Source: Bacteroidales bacterium
GTDB taxonomy: Bacteria; Bacteroidota; Bacteroidia; Bacteroidales; Bacteroidaceae
NCBI GenBank assembly: GCA_004554665.1
Contig: SFKY01000039.1
Coordinates: 1 to 21,948 of the forward strand
Direction of reading: 5' to 3'
DNA length: 21,948 nt
Positions within the stretch are counted from its first letter, which is position 1, and each line of letters starts with the position of its first letter. Below are positions 1-7,448 of this stretch, piece by piece. The position numbers and the translations under genes were made by a program. The notes below the pieces were generated by a model. It ran no database searches and was not told where the DNA came from. It saw only the letters and a list, made by a program, of their open reading frames with translations.

Positions 1-887
1 AGCATCACCAGAGCGAGGTCAACAGCCTTGGCCTTGAGATTTTTCTCATGAAAAAAGACCGCACCAAAGATGAAACTGACCACCACCGAACTTCTCCGCA
101 CCATTGAGACCACAGAAATCATGGCATCGGGTATGGTGAGCGCATAAAAGTAAACGAAGTCGGCTGCACTGAGAAAGATGGAGATGCATATAATGGCCCA
201 GTCCCAACGGAAAGGGGCTGTACGGTGGCGCACAGGCCACCACACCCATGCCAACACACATCCCATCATCGCCATCTGATAGATATTGTACCAGCTTTGC
301 ACCATCATGCGGTCAAGTCCTGCTCCCCCACTGTCCACAGGAGCCATCAGATACTTGTCATAAAGACCGCTTGCAGCGCCCAAAACAGCTGCCAGCACCA
401 GGAAGTACACCCACTTGTCGTGCTTAAAGTCTATTCCCTCCTTTTTCCCGCTTCGGCTCAGCAGGAAAAACGACAGGATGGCCAACAGCACGCCGGCCCA
501 CTGCCACGCATTGAGTTGCTCGCCGTAGATGGCCAGCGCCCCCACCAGCGTCATCACAGGCCGGGTGGCGTTGATGGGACCAACTATCGTGAGTGGCAAG
601 TGCTTCATGGCAAAATAACCAAATGTCCACGACGACAAGACGATACAACTCTTGAGCACAATATACTTGTGGACTTCCCATCCGCCGGATGCGACACAAA
701 AGATGGTATCGTCGAGCCACGTCGTAGTAGCCGACAATATGATAAAGGGAAGGAATATGAGCGAAGAGAACAAGGTGTTGAGAAACAATACGGGGATGAC
801 AGCATTATCTCTTAGCGATTTTTTCTTAAACGAGTCATAACATCCCAGCAATGCCGCCGAGAGGAAAGCCAAAGCAAGCCAAACCAT
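1..887 (-). CDS. EamA/DMT-family transporter, 3' end off the window
   Basis: This is a probable inner-membrane drug/metabolite-superfamily permease; the substrate cannot be told. Reading leftward from the ATG at 887, the frame stays open to the left edge (295 whole codons), so only a short C-terminus is missing compared with the usual ~300 residues. The protein is almost entirely hydrophobic segments, begins MVWLALAFLSAALLG, and has two homologous halves. The end of the first half shows GPINATRPVMTLVGAL followed by an AWQWAGVLLAILSFFLL helix, typical of EamA repeats. The second half begins around residue 145 after a charged loop (SRSGKKEGIDFKHDK). It starts 22 bases after the truA stop with no promoter between, so it is probably the last or a late gene of the 4749-leftward operon. 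Family assignment is by motif and hydropathy recall. Confidence 0.85.
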   Translation of the reverse strand, partial: MVWLALAFLSAALLGCYDSFKKKSLRDNAVIPVLFLNTLFSSLIFLPFIILSATTTWLDDTIFCVASGGWEVHKYIVLKSCIVLSSWTFGYFAMKHLPLTIVGPINATRPVMTLVGALAIYGEQLNAWQWAGVLLAILSFFLLSRSGKKEGIDFKHDKWVYFLVLAAVLGAASGLYDKYLMAPVDSGGAGLDRMMVQSWYNIYQMAMMGCVLAWVWWPVRHRTAPFRWDWAIICISIFLSAADFVYFYALTIPDAMISVVSMVRRSSVVVSFIFGAVFFHEKNLKAKAVDLALVM

Positions 888-909
888 AGCCTATAAATAT
901 TATCAATTA

Positions 910-1647
910 TCAGTATGTGATATCCCAAAGAAAGAGTGCCTTGCCCGGCATACTCTCACCTGCGCGTTGCCGTGAACCCGAGGCCACGATGCGCTTGAAT
1001 TCGTCTATCCCGATGCGCCCACGCCCCACCTCGACGAGCGTGCCGACCACAGCCCTAACCATGTTGCGCAAGAATCGGTTGGCCGTAATCACAAAGCACC
1101 ACCTGCCGGTATCGTCCAGTCGCTCCCAGCGGGCCTCGGCCACTGTACAGAGTGTGGTCTTGACATCGGCACCCGTCTTGCAAAACGCCGCGAAGTCGGT
1201 TACCGTCAGCAAGTGGGCAGCCGCCTCGTTCATAGCCTCAAAATCGAGTGGGTAAGACATCTCCAACGAGTAATGACGCAAAAACGGATCACGCCGTGTA
1301 TGTATATAATAATGGTACGTGCGTGAGGTGGCGGAAAACCGGGCATGCATCTCGCCGTCTACTGCAACAACGCTGTCCACCGCTATGTCGCGTGGCAGCA
1401 TGCGATTGAGCTTGTAAGCAGCCTGCGCGACATCCAGTTCTACCTCGGTATCAAAATGAGCCACCATCACTCGCGCATGCACGCCGGCATCTGTCCTTCC
1501 GGCTCCAGTCACTTCTGTCGGGACACGCAACAGGGTTGACAGGCAGCGCTGCAGCACCTCCTGCACTGACACACCATTGGGCTGAATCTGCCATCCGTGA
1601 TAGGCCGTGCCGTCAAAACTCAAATAAATGAAATAGCGATGCATCAT
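910..1647 (-). CDS. truA: tRNA pseudouridine(38-40) synthase TruA
   Basis: TruA converts uridines 38, 39 and 40 in the anticodon stem of many tRNAs to pseudouridine. The 245-residue product has the family length and hallmarks: an N-terminal YLSFDGTAYHGWQIQ strand-turn, the catalytic loop GAGRTDAGVHA with the nucleophilic Asp at about residue 53, and the C-terminal FLRNMVRAVVGTL helix. The frame is open much further upstream, but that part is the comEC gene in another frame. The start is fixed by the ATGATG at 1647-1642, whose first ATG overlaps the comEC stop as ATGA, a classic sign of translational coupling. The second ATG at 1644 is an equally possible start. Identification is very secure. 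Confidence 0.95.
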   Translation of the reverse strand: MMHRYFIYLSFDGTAYHGWQIQPNGVSVQEVLQRCLSTLLRVPTEVTGAGRTDAGVHARVMVAHFDTEVELDVAQAAYKLNRMLPRDIAVDSVVAVDGEMHARFSATSRTYHYYIHTRRDPFLRHYSLEMSYPLDFEAMNEAAAHLLTVTDFAAFCKTGADVKTTLCTVAEARWERLDDTGRWCFVITANRFLRNMVRAVVGTLVEVGRGRIGIDEFKRIVASGSRQRAGESMPGKALFLWDITY

Positions 1648-3167
1648 TTGGGATGCAAAGTTAGGGAAATAATTCGACACACACAAAATATCAACACATA
1701 AATTGCCGCCACCTGCACTGCACTGACTTCGACACCTTCGACCGACGCACCGGGCAGCGAAGCAATCCATGCCACGCCAGCATCCATCCAGCCTGCCACG
1801 GCTCCCAACACATCTGCAGCCCATCGCTGTACGGCTACAAACGGTGTCAGCAGCCAGATGGCGACTGCCCCGTAAAGCAACAGCGTGGCGCAAGGAACCA
1901 CCAGCACATTGGCCAATAGGAAATAACAGGAGAATCGCCCAAAATAATACAATATCAACGGTGCCACACCTATCTGGGCTGACACCGTGACCCACAACAT
2001 GGACAACAAACCATTGAGACGGCGGCGGGGAGAGAGCAGGACAATGCCCAAAACGGCCATAAAGGACAACTGGAACCCGACATCCCATAGCGACAGCGGA
2101 TTGACAAAGAGCATCACGACAGCCGCAATGGCCAAGGTGTTGAGCGACTGCCTGCTGCGATTGAGCAGCGACACCAGTCCGTAGACGGTGAGCATCGTTG
2201 CCGCACGCACCACACTCGGCTGACAGCCTACCACCATCACATAGCTCCACACAGCGACCAGTGTAGCCACCTGAACGATAATCCGCTTACTGCGATACAT
2301 ATCGGCGTGCAGCACACGTCGCACCAAAGACATTGCTGCTGTAACCAAAGTGAGCAGAATCATGTAGAGCAGTCCGATATGCAAGCCGCTTAGCGCAAGG
2401 ATGTGACTGCCTCCGGCCACCGAATAGTCTTGTTGCTGTTCTGTGGAAATCATCGACTTGTCGCCCAATGTCATGGCCGAGAGCAGGGCAAGTGTACGCG
2501 ATTCCCAACCGAGCGACGCATAGCGTGCCACCAATGTATGTCGTTCGCGCAGGGCTACCACCCGCACCCGCTGTAGCATCGACAGCGAAGCCATGCTTAC
2601 CCGTTGCGGTTTCCATGCCCCACGGGGAATGTAGGTAGTGGCGTGGAATCCGTGAGTCTGAAGCCATCGGCGATAGTCGAAATGTCCACCCGTAAGCGCC
2701 TTGTCGGCAGGCTCGAGCACCGAGGCAGCCACCATGCCGTCGCCAACCTTGAGTCTGCAAGCTGAAGCCTGTGCTGTATCACGTGCCAGCGTGGCGCGCA
2801 CCTTGATGGGAGAACCACCGGTGAGCACCAGTAAGTCGCATCTCGCCACCTTGCCACGCTCCCGCACGTCGCTCACCACCACAGCCTCGTAGGTCACCGA
2901 CTTGTCTGGACAGGCAACCTGCAGCTGCTGCTTACTCCCCGTACACATCCAGATACCGAAAAAGACAGTAGCGGCATAGATGCCCACCCCTCGCAACCAC
3001 GGTTTCATGGGAAATGCCGACACCGCCACGATAGACAGCACCATGTCTGCTGCCCATACCCACAGTGGAGCCTTGTCACCATAGGCATCTCCTATCACGA
3101 TACCCACCACCAAGGCAATGGCGACAGGCATGACAGGATGGTTGCGCCAGTTGTCGACCGTCTGCAT
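1644..3167 (-). CDS. comEC: ComEC/Rec2-family competence membrane protein, without MBL domain
   Basis: This is a polytopic inner-membrane protein of the ComEC/Rec2 family, which forms the channel for single-stranded DNA entry in naturally transformable bacteria. The 507 residues show two N-terminal membrane helices, a soluble OB-like DUF4131 region (about 85-185, ending in FDYRRWLQTHGFHATTY), then the Competence domain from about 225 with the signature GGSHILALSGLHIGLLYMI at 252-270 and about eight further helices. The protein ends soon after the last helices. The C-terminal metallo-beta-lactamase-like domain of Bacillus-type ComEC (about 750 residues) is absent. It starts 10 bases after the upstream oxidoreductase stop and overlaps truA by 4 bases. 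Whether the cell is naturally competent cannot be judged from this. Confidence 0.88.
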   Translation of the reverse strand: MQTVDNWRNHPVMPVAIALVVGIVIGDAYGDKAPLWVWAADMVLSIVAVSAFPMKPWLRGVGIYAATVFFGIWMCTGSKQQLQVACPDKSVTYEAVVVSDVRERGKVARCDLLVLTGGSPIKVRATLARDTAQASACRLKVGDGMVAASVLEPADKALTGGHFDYRRWLQTHGFHATTYIPRGAWKPQRVSMASLSMLQRVRVVALRERHTLVARYASLGWESRTLALLSAMTLGDKSMISTEQQQDYSVAGGSHILALSGLHIGLLYMILLTLVTAAMSLVRRVLHADMYRSKRIIVQVATLVAVWSYVMVVGCQPSVVRAATMLTVYGLVSLLNRSRQSLNTLAIAAVVMLFVNPLSLWDVGFQLSFMAVLGIVLLSPRRRLNGLLSMLWVTVSAQIGVAPLILYYFGRFSCYFLLANVLVVPCATLLLYGAVAIWLLTPFVAVQRWAADVLGAVAGWMDAGVAWIASLPGASVEGVEVSAVQVAAIYVLIFCVCRIISLTLHPK

Positions 3168-3177
3168 GGAATCTTTT

Positions 3178-4749
3178 TTATCCTATGGTTTGCAGATAGG
3201 CCGCGCACATCTCCGCACAGCGCTCTCCGTCTACACCGGCCGAAACGATTCCGCCAGCATAGCCAGCCCCTTCGCCACAGGGAAAGAGTCCGCGCAACCG
3301 CACATGCTGCAATGTCTCGTGGTCACGGACCACTCGCACGGGCGCACTGGTTCTTGTCTCAGTGGCGATGAGCGTGGCCTCATTGGTCAAGAAGCCATGA
3401 GCCTGACGGCCAAACACCTTAAACCCTTCGCGGAGTCGCGAAGCGATGGGCTGTGGCAGCCAAAAGTGAAGCGGACTGGATATGACGCCCGGCGCATAAC
3501 TGGTCTGTGGCAGGTCATAACTCAGTTTGCCTGCCACAAAATCCGCCATCCGCTGGGCGGGAGCCGTCTGCTGCATGTTGCCCTGCTGCCAGCACAACTG
3601 CTCCAACGCTTCCTGATAGCGCATCACACGCAGACAGTCGTCGCCGGCCACGTCTTCGGGACGCAGTTCGACCACCATACCCGAGTTGCTCCATCGGGTA
3701 CCACGGTTTGAGGGACTCATGCCGTTGACCACTATCTGCTTGGGACCGGTGGCGGCCGGAATGACGAAGCCGCCGGGACACATGCAGAAACTATACACGC
3801 CCCTACCCTCTATCTGGGTGACAAAACTATATTCGGCAGCAGGCAGGTACTTGCCCCTTCCCTGCTTGTTGTGATACTGTATCTGGTCTATCAGTGTGGC
3901 CGGATGTTCCAACCGCACACCCACCGCTATTCCTTTGGCCTCCATTTCCACGCGCGCGCCATATAGATAATGGTAAACATCGCGGGCACTGTGGCCTGTG
4001 GCGAGAATCACCGGACCTCTCCACACACGTTCGGCACCTGTGGCCAGATTCTTGGCCTCGATGCCTGTCACACGGTCGCCCTCTACCAAGAGTCCGGTCA
4101 TCTTGGTCTGGAAATGCACCTCGCCACCGCATCCGATGATTGTCTCACGCATGCGCTCGATGACCCCCGGCAACTTGTCGGTGCCAATGTGCGGATGGGC
4201 GTCGGCCAATATGGCCGTGGAGGCACCATGCTGGCAAAACACGTTGAGTATCTTGTCCACATTGCCACGCTTCTTGCTGCGCGTATAGAGCTTGCCGTCC
4301 GAATAAGCACCGGCACCGCCCTCACCGAAACAATAGTTGGACTCGCCATCCACCTGCTGTGTCTTGGTTATCAACGCCAAATCGCGCTTGCGGTCATGCA
4401 CGTTCTTGCCACGCTCCACCACGATGGGACGCACACCGAGTTCTATCAGCCGCAGCGAAGCAAAGAGTCCGGCTGGACCCTCACCCACCACAATGGCATG
4501 GGGCTTGTCAGACACATCGGGATAATGTGTGGGGATATAGGCTTCGTCTTCGGGCATCTCGTTGATGTACACCCTCACCTTGAGATTGACGTAGATGGTA
4601 CGCTGACGGGCATCGATGGACCGTTTGAGCACACGCACATGGCACACCGTACGGGCATCAATGCCCTGCTCGTGTGCCAGATAGCCGATGATGGCCTGTT
4701 CTGAACTGGCCTGTTGGGGCAACACTCTGATTTGATATTCAGTAACCAT
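3178..4749 (-). CDS. NAD(P)/FAD-dependent oxidoreductase, COG2509 type
   Basis: This is a soluble flavoprotein of the uncharacterised FAD-dependent dehydrogenase group (COG2509); its substrate is not known to me. The 523-residue product has an N-terminal ~80-residue alpha/beta domain, then a Rossmann FAD-binding motif VVGEGPAGLFA around residue 87 with the ribose-binding Glu at about 112 (VERGK). It also has the group's glycine-rich FGEGGAGAYSDGKLYTR block near 142-158, an ATGHSARD segment, and a C-terminal FPCGEGAGYAGGIVSAGVDG block that closes the FAD site. The frame is open for 14 more codons upstream, but I chose ATG 4749 because the promoter -7 element at 4769-4776 lies inside that extension. 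It is the first gene of the leftward operon with comEC and truA. Confidence 0.85.
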   Translation of the reverse strand: MVTEYQIRVLPQQASSEQAIIGYLAHEQGIDARTVCHVRVLKRSIDARQRTIYVNLKVRVYINEMPEDEAYIPTHYPDVSDKPHAIVVGEGPAGLFASLRLIELGVRPIVVERGKNVHDRKRDLALITKTQQVDGESNYCFGEGGAGAYSDGKLYTRSKKRGNVDKILNVFCQHGASTAILADAHPHIGTDKLPGVIERMRETIIGCGGEVHFQTKMTGLLVEGDRVTGIEAKNLATGAERVWRGPVILATGHSARDVYHYLYGARVEMEAKGIAVGVRLEHPATLIDQIQYHNKQGRGKYLPAAEYSFVTQIEGRGVYSFCMCPGGFVIPAATGPKQIVVNGMSPSNRGTRWSNSGMVVELRPEDVAGDDCLRVMRYQEALEQLCWQQGNMQQTAPAQRMADFVAGKLSYDLPQTSYAPGVISSPLHFWLPQPIASRLREGFKVFGRQAHGFLTNEATLIATETRTSAPVRVVRDHETLQHVRLRGLFPCGEGAGYAGGIVSAGVDGERCAEMCAAYLQTIG

Positions 4750-4768
4750 AAGTGATATATTTGGGACA

Positions 4769-4800
4769 CAAAAGTACGAAAAAACACACACAATTCCAAA
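4769..4800 (-). promoter_or_regulatory. Bacteroidetes-type promoter of the oxidoreductase-comEC-truA operon
   Basis: On the minus strand, TTTG (4800-4797), 20 bases, then TACTTTTG (4776-4769) matches the Bacteroidetes sigma consensus TTTG-N19-21-TAnnTTTG. Transcription would begin around 4764 and leave a leader of about 15 bases before the ATG at 4749. Confidence 0.65.
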
Positions 4801-4870
4801 ATACTCACATGCTTTTCAATGTACATCTTCCACAACTTTTTCACCTCATCATCGTCTCCATTTTCGTAAA

Positions 4871-4926
4871 GGTGGCATTTACGGGTGCTAAATGCGGCAT
4901 TTAGGATGTCTATTTGCGGCATTTAG
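4871..4926. repeat. Intergenic palindromic repeat cluster (GCGGCATTTA units), copy 1
   Basis: Three related units stand in the 385-base gap between divergent operons: GGTGGCATTTA (4871-4881), TAAATGCGGCATTTA (4889-4903, a perfect odd palindrome centred on 4896) and CTATTTGCGGCATTTAG (4910-4926). The 17-base last unit recurs exactly at 17057-17073 in the other large divergent intergenic region. Apart from the two promoters and one DnaA-box-like 9-mer (5042-5050), I see nothing else in this gap. Confidence 0.6.
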
Positions 4927-5072
4927 CCTTGGAAAGTGATACAACGGCGAAGGATAAAATGTTAGGCAAATGATTTTTTAACGACAACTGTGACAACCCA
5001 AACAACCCTTACCGTTGTCCTGATTGCATAAGCGCATAAAATGTGGATAAAATTTAAAAGTATTAACGATTG

Positions 5073-5107
5073 TTGTAAGGTGATTACACAATTTATTGCT
5101 ATTTTTG
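5073..5107 (+). promoter_or_regulatory. Candidate promoter of the lipoate ligase-glycine cleavage operon
   Basis: TATTTTTG at 5100-5107 fits the TAnnTTTG -7 element. The nearest -33-like TTG is at 5073-5075, which gives a 24-base spacer, longer than the usual 19-21, so the upstream half is weak. The predicted start is near 5112, about 23 bases before the ligase ATG. Confidence 0.4.
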
Positions 5108-5134
5108 CAACAAATTATAGCTATAGCAAAACGT

Positions 5135-5851
5135 ATGATATATGTAGATTTGCACGAGAAACAACCGCGAAGGCTGAGTTTTTATCTGGCAATGGAAGAG
5201 TTTGTGGCCCGATACATGAACGTGAGCGAAGATTGTTTCTTCATGTGGCAGGTAGAACCATCGGTTATATTCGGCCGAAACCAAGTGGCCGAGAACGAAG
5301 TGAATATACCCTACTGCCGCGAGCACGGCATACAGATGTACCGCCGCAAGAGTGGCGGTGGCTGTGTCTACGCAGACATGAGCAACGTGATGCTATCGTA
5401 CATTACCAATGATGAGAATGTGGATGTGACATTCACCCGCTATCTCTCGATGTTTGCCGAGGCGCTGCAGAGACTGGGCATTGATGCCCAAAAGAATGAC
5501 CACAACGACATCATGATTGGCGACAAGAAAGTATCGGGCAACGCCATCTATCACCTGCCCGGCAAGAATATCGCCCACGGCACGCTCCTCTACGACACAG
5601 ACATGGAGAATATGCTGCAGGCCATCACGCCCTCGCGGCAGAAACTGGACAAACACGGGGTGGAAAGTGTAAGACAGCGTATCTGCCTGCTCAAAGACTA
5701 CACGGACATACCCTTTGCGGAAATCAGGAAGCAGTTGCGCGAGATGCTCTGCGACACGGTCTACTCCATGACAGCCGAGGATGTGAAGATCGTGGAGGAG
5801 ATTGAGAAGGAATATCTATCCGAGGATTTCATAAAGATACCTCTAAGCTAA
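5135..5851 (+). CDS. lplA: Lipoate-protein ligase A family protein
   Basis: This enzyme attaches lipoate to the lysine of lipoyl-domain proteins, here most plausibly the GcvH encoded two genes downstream. The 238-residue product has the biotin/lipoate-ligase fold signatures: RRKSGGGCVYAD at about 70-81 (lipoyl-AMP pocket), the conserved lysine block DKKVSGNAIYH at about 130-140, and HGTLLYDTDM near 148. It lacks the ~90-residue C-terminal accessory domain of E. coli LplA (338 residues), so it is a single-domain ligase; an octanoyltransferase role cannot be excluded. The frame opens at 5096, but ATG 5135 is preferred because the upstream codons overlap the likely promoter and MIYVDLHEKQ begins the conserved fold. 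It ends 15 bases before gcvT and heads the glycine cleavage operon. Confidence 0.85.
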   Translation: MIYVDLHEKQPRRLSFYLAMEEFVARYMNVSEDCFFMWQVEPSVIFGRNQVAENEVNIPYCREHGIQMYRRKSGGGCVYADMSNVMLSYITNDENVDVTFTRYLSMFAEALQRLGIDAQKNDHNDIMIGDKKVSGNAIYHLPGKNIAHGTLLYDTDMENMLQAITPSRQKLDKHGVESVRQRICLLKDYTDIPFAEIRKQLREMLCDTVYSMTAEDVKIVEEIEKEYLSEDFIKIPLS

Positions 5852-5866
5852 ACAATTATAAACTAT

Positions 5867-6958
5867 ATGGAAAATAAGAAAACTTGTCTGTACGACAAAC
5901 ATGTGGCTCTCGGAGCCCTGATCTCGCCTTTCGGCGGGTTTGACATGCCTATCCAGTATTCTTCCATCATCGATGAGCACAATGCGGTGCGCCAGCACTG
6001 CGGCGTCTTCGACGTTTCGCACATGGGAGAAGTCCGCGTGACCGGCCCCGATGCCGAACGCTACGTTAACCATATCTTCACCAACGATGTGACCGATGCT
6101 CCGCTGCACAAGATCTACTACGGCATGATGTGCTACCCCGACGGTGGCACCGTAGACGACTTGCTCGTCTACAAGATGGGCGACAACGACTTTTTCATCG
6201 TCATCAATGCTGCCAACATCGACAAGGACGTGGCTTGGATGAACGAACACACGGCCGGATTTGACGTAACGGTGGACCATTGCTCCGACCGCTATGGCCA
6301 GTTGGCTGTCCAGGGTCCCGAATCGCCTGCCGTGATGGAAGAGGTGCTGGGGCTGGCGTGCTCCGAACTGGTATTCTATACCACCAAGACCATCGACATT
6401 GAGGGCGAGACACTGATCGTATCGCGTACCGGCTACACGGGTGAAGACGGTTTCGAGATTTACGGTTCGCATGCTTACATCAACGAGGCTTGGGACAAAC
6501 TCATGGCCAGCGGCCGTTGCAAACCGTGCGGTCTGGGTTGCCGTGACACGCTCCGTTTCGAGGTTGGACTGCCGCTGTACGGCGATGAGCTGAGCGCAGA
6601 GATTTCGCCGGTGATGGCTGGACTGAGCATGTTTGTGAAATTCGACAAACCTGAGTTTATCGGCAAGGAAGCTTTGCTCGACCAGAAGACCAACGGTGTG
6701 GCCAAACGCTTGCGTGGCATCGAACTGCAGGGACACGCCGTGCCGCGTCATGGCTACAAGGTGCTCAAAGACGGAGAGGAAGTGGGCGAAGTGACCACTG
6801 GATACCGTCTGTTGTCGGTAGACAAGAGTTGTGCCGTGGCCTTGGTAGATGCATCCATCAAGATGGGTGACGAGGTAGAAGTACAGATTCGCAAGAAGAC
6901 ATTCCCCGGCGTGGTGGTCAAGAAGAAATTCTACGAGAAGCATTACCACAAAGGATAA
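5867..6958 (+). CDS. gcvT: Glycine cleavage system T protein (aminomethyltransferase)
   Basis: The T protein transfers the aminomethyl carbon from lipoyl-GcvH to tetrahydrofolate, releasing ammonia and 5,10-methylene-THF. The 363-residue product is of normal length and shows the family landmarks: an opening SPFGGFDMPIQY block, FDVSHMGEV near residue 50, the central SRTGYTGEDGFEIYG folate-site motif, and the KFDKPEFIGKEAL start of the C-terminal barrel domain. The ATG at 5867 follows the ligase gene by 15 bases without a clear Shine-Dalgarno sequence, which is usual in Bacteroidetes. Its stop is followed by a 102-base gap holding a stem-loop, then gcvH. The frame is intact. Confidence 0.97.
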   Translation: MENKKTCLYDKHVALGALISPFGGFDMPIQYSSIIDEHNAVRQHCGVFDVSHMGEVRVTGPDAERYVNHIFTNDVTDAPLHKIYYGMMCYPDGGTVDDLLVYKMGDNDFFIVINAANIDKDVAWMNEHTAGFDVTVDHCSDRYGQLAVQGPESPAVMEEVLGLACSELVFYTTKTIDIEGETLIVSRTGYTGEDGFEIYGSHAYINEAWDKLMASGRCKPCGLGCRDTLRFEVGLPLYGDELSAEISPVMAGLSMFVKFDKPEFIGKEALLDQKTNGVAKRLRGIELQGHAVPRHGYKVLKDGEEVGEVTTGYRLLSVDKSCAVALVDASIKMGDEVEVQIRKKTFPGVVVKKKFYEKHYHKG

Positions 6959-6966
6959 GATACAGT

Positions 6967-7011
6967 ATCGTAAGAGACGGGAGGGGCTGCCCGTGACGCG
7001 GCCTCTACGAT
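6967..7011 (+). promoter_or_regulatory. Stem-loop between gcvT and gcvH
   Basis: Outer arms ATCGTAAGAG (6967-6976) and CCTCTACGAT (7002-7011) can pair over nine positions with one bulge. An inner ACGGG (6977-6981) / CCCGT (6990-6994) stem closes an 8-base loop. No T-tract follows, so it is not a normal terminator. It may be an mRNA processing or stabilising element, or a partial attenuator that sets GcvT against GcvH. There is no promoter-like TAnnTTTG between it and gcvH. Confidence 0.45.
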
Positions 7012-7060
7012 ATCTTAAACCATCAAGTATAAATATCAAATAATCAAAGGAATAAGAATT

Positions 7061-7438
7061 ATGGCTAAAGTATTGGAAGGACTCTACTATTCAGAGTCAC
7101 ACGAGTATGTAAGAGTGGAAGGTGATTTCGGTTATGTAGGCATTACAGACTACGCTCAGCACGAGTTGGGCAACGTAGTGTACGTGGATATGCCCGAGGT
7201 AGACGACGAAGTGACCGCCGGTGAGGAGTTTGGCGCCGTAGAGAGCGTGAAGGCTGCCTCTGACCTTAACTCGCCCGTCAGCGGAACCGTGGTTGAGGTG
7301 AACGAAGCATTGGAAGACACTCCCGAACTCATCAACCAGGATGCTTTCGGCAACTGGATTATCAAGGTTGAACTGTCTGACAAGAGCGAACTCGACGCGC
7401 TCATGGATGCCAAGGCATACGAGGAGTTTACCAAGTAA
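7061..7438 (+). CDS. gcvH: Glycine cleavage system H protein
   Basis: GcvH is the small lipoyl carrier that shuttles the aminomethyl group between the P, T and L proteins. The 125-residue product is the standard length. It opens with EGLYYSESHEYVRVEG, has the GITDYAQHELGNVVYVDMP block and carries the lipoylation motif ESVKAASDLNSPVSG with the modified lysine at residue 64. The C-terminus is the usual DAFGNWIIKVELSD helix region. It lies 10 bases upstream of gcvPA. The co-transcribed lipoate ligase at the operon start is its likely modifying enzyme. Confidence 0.97.
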   Translation: MAKVLEGLYYSESHEYVRVEGDFGYVGITDYAQHELGNVVYVDMPEVDDEVTAGEEFGAVESVKAASDLNSPVSGTVVEVNEALEDTPELINQDAFGNWIIKVELSDKSELDALMDAKAYEEFTK

Positions 7439-7448
7439 TCATTCCACT

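Noticed and set aside
46..815. Several short broken frames on both strands over the left-edge transporter, looking like a decayed gene
   Set aside because: Reading from ATG 887 on the minus strand gives one uninterrupted frame to the window edge with clear EamA features; the fragments are other frames of the same DNA.
910..2250. Long form of TruA with ~200 extra N-terminal residues
   Set aside because: The extra part is comEC DNA read out of frame and lacks the family pattern; the overlapping ATGA at 1647 is the natural start.
4861..4930. CRISPR-like array from the repeated GCGGCATTTA units
   Set aside because: Units are too short and irregular, spacing is not uniform, orientation is mixed in the second copy, and no cas gene is nearby.
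4927..5134. Glycine riboswitch ahead of the glycine cleavage operon
   Set aside because: The leader after the predicted start is only about 23 bases and no tandem aptamer-like structure is visible upstream.
5843..7039. 398-codon antisense open frame opposite gcvT
   Set aside because: It mirrors gcvT codon structure, has no promoter or family resemblance, and its composition is typical of a shadow frame.
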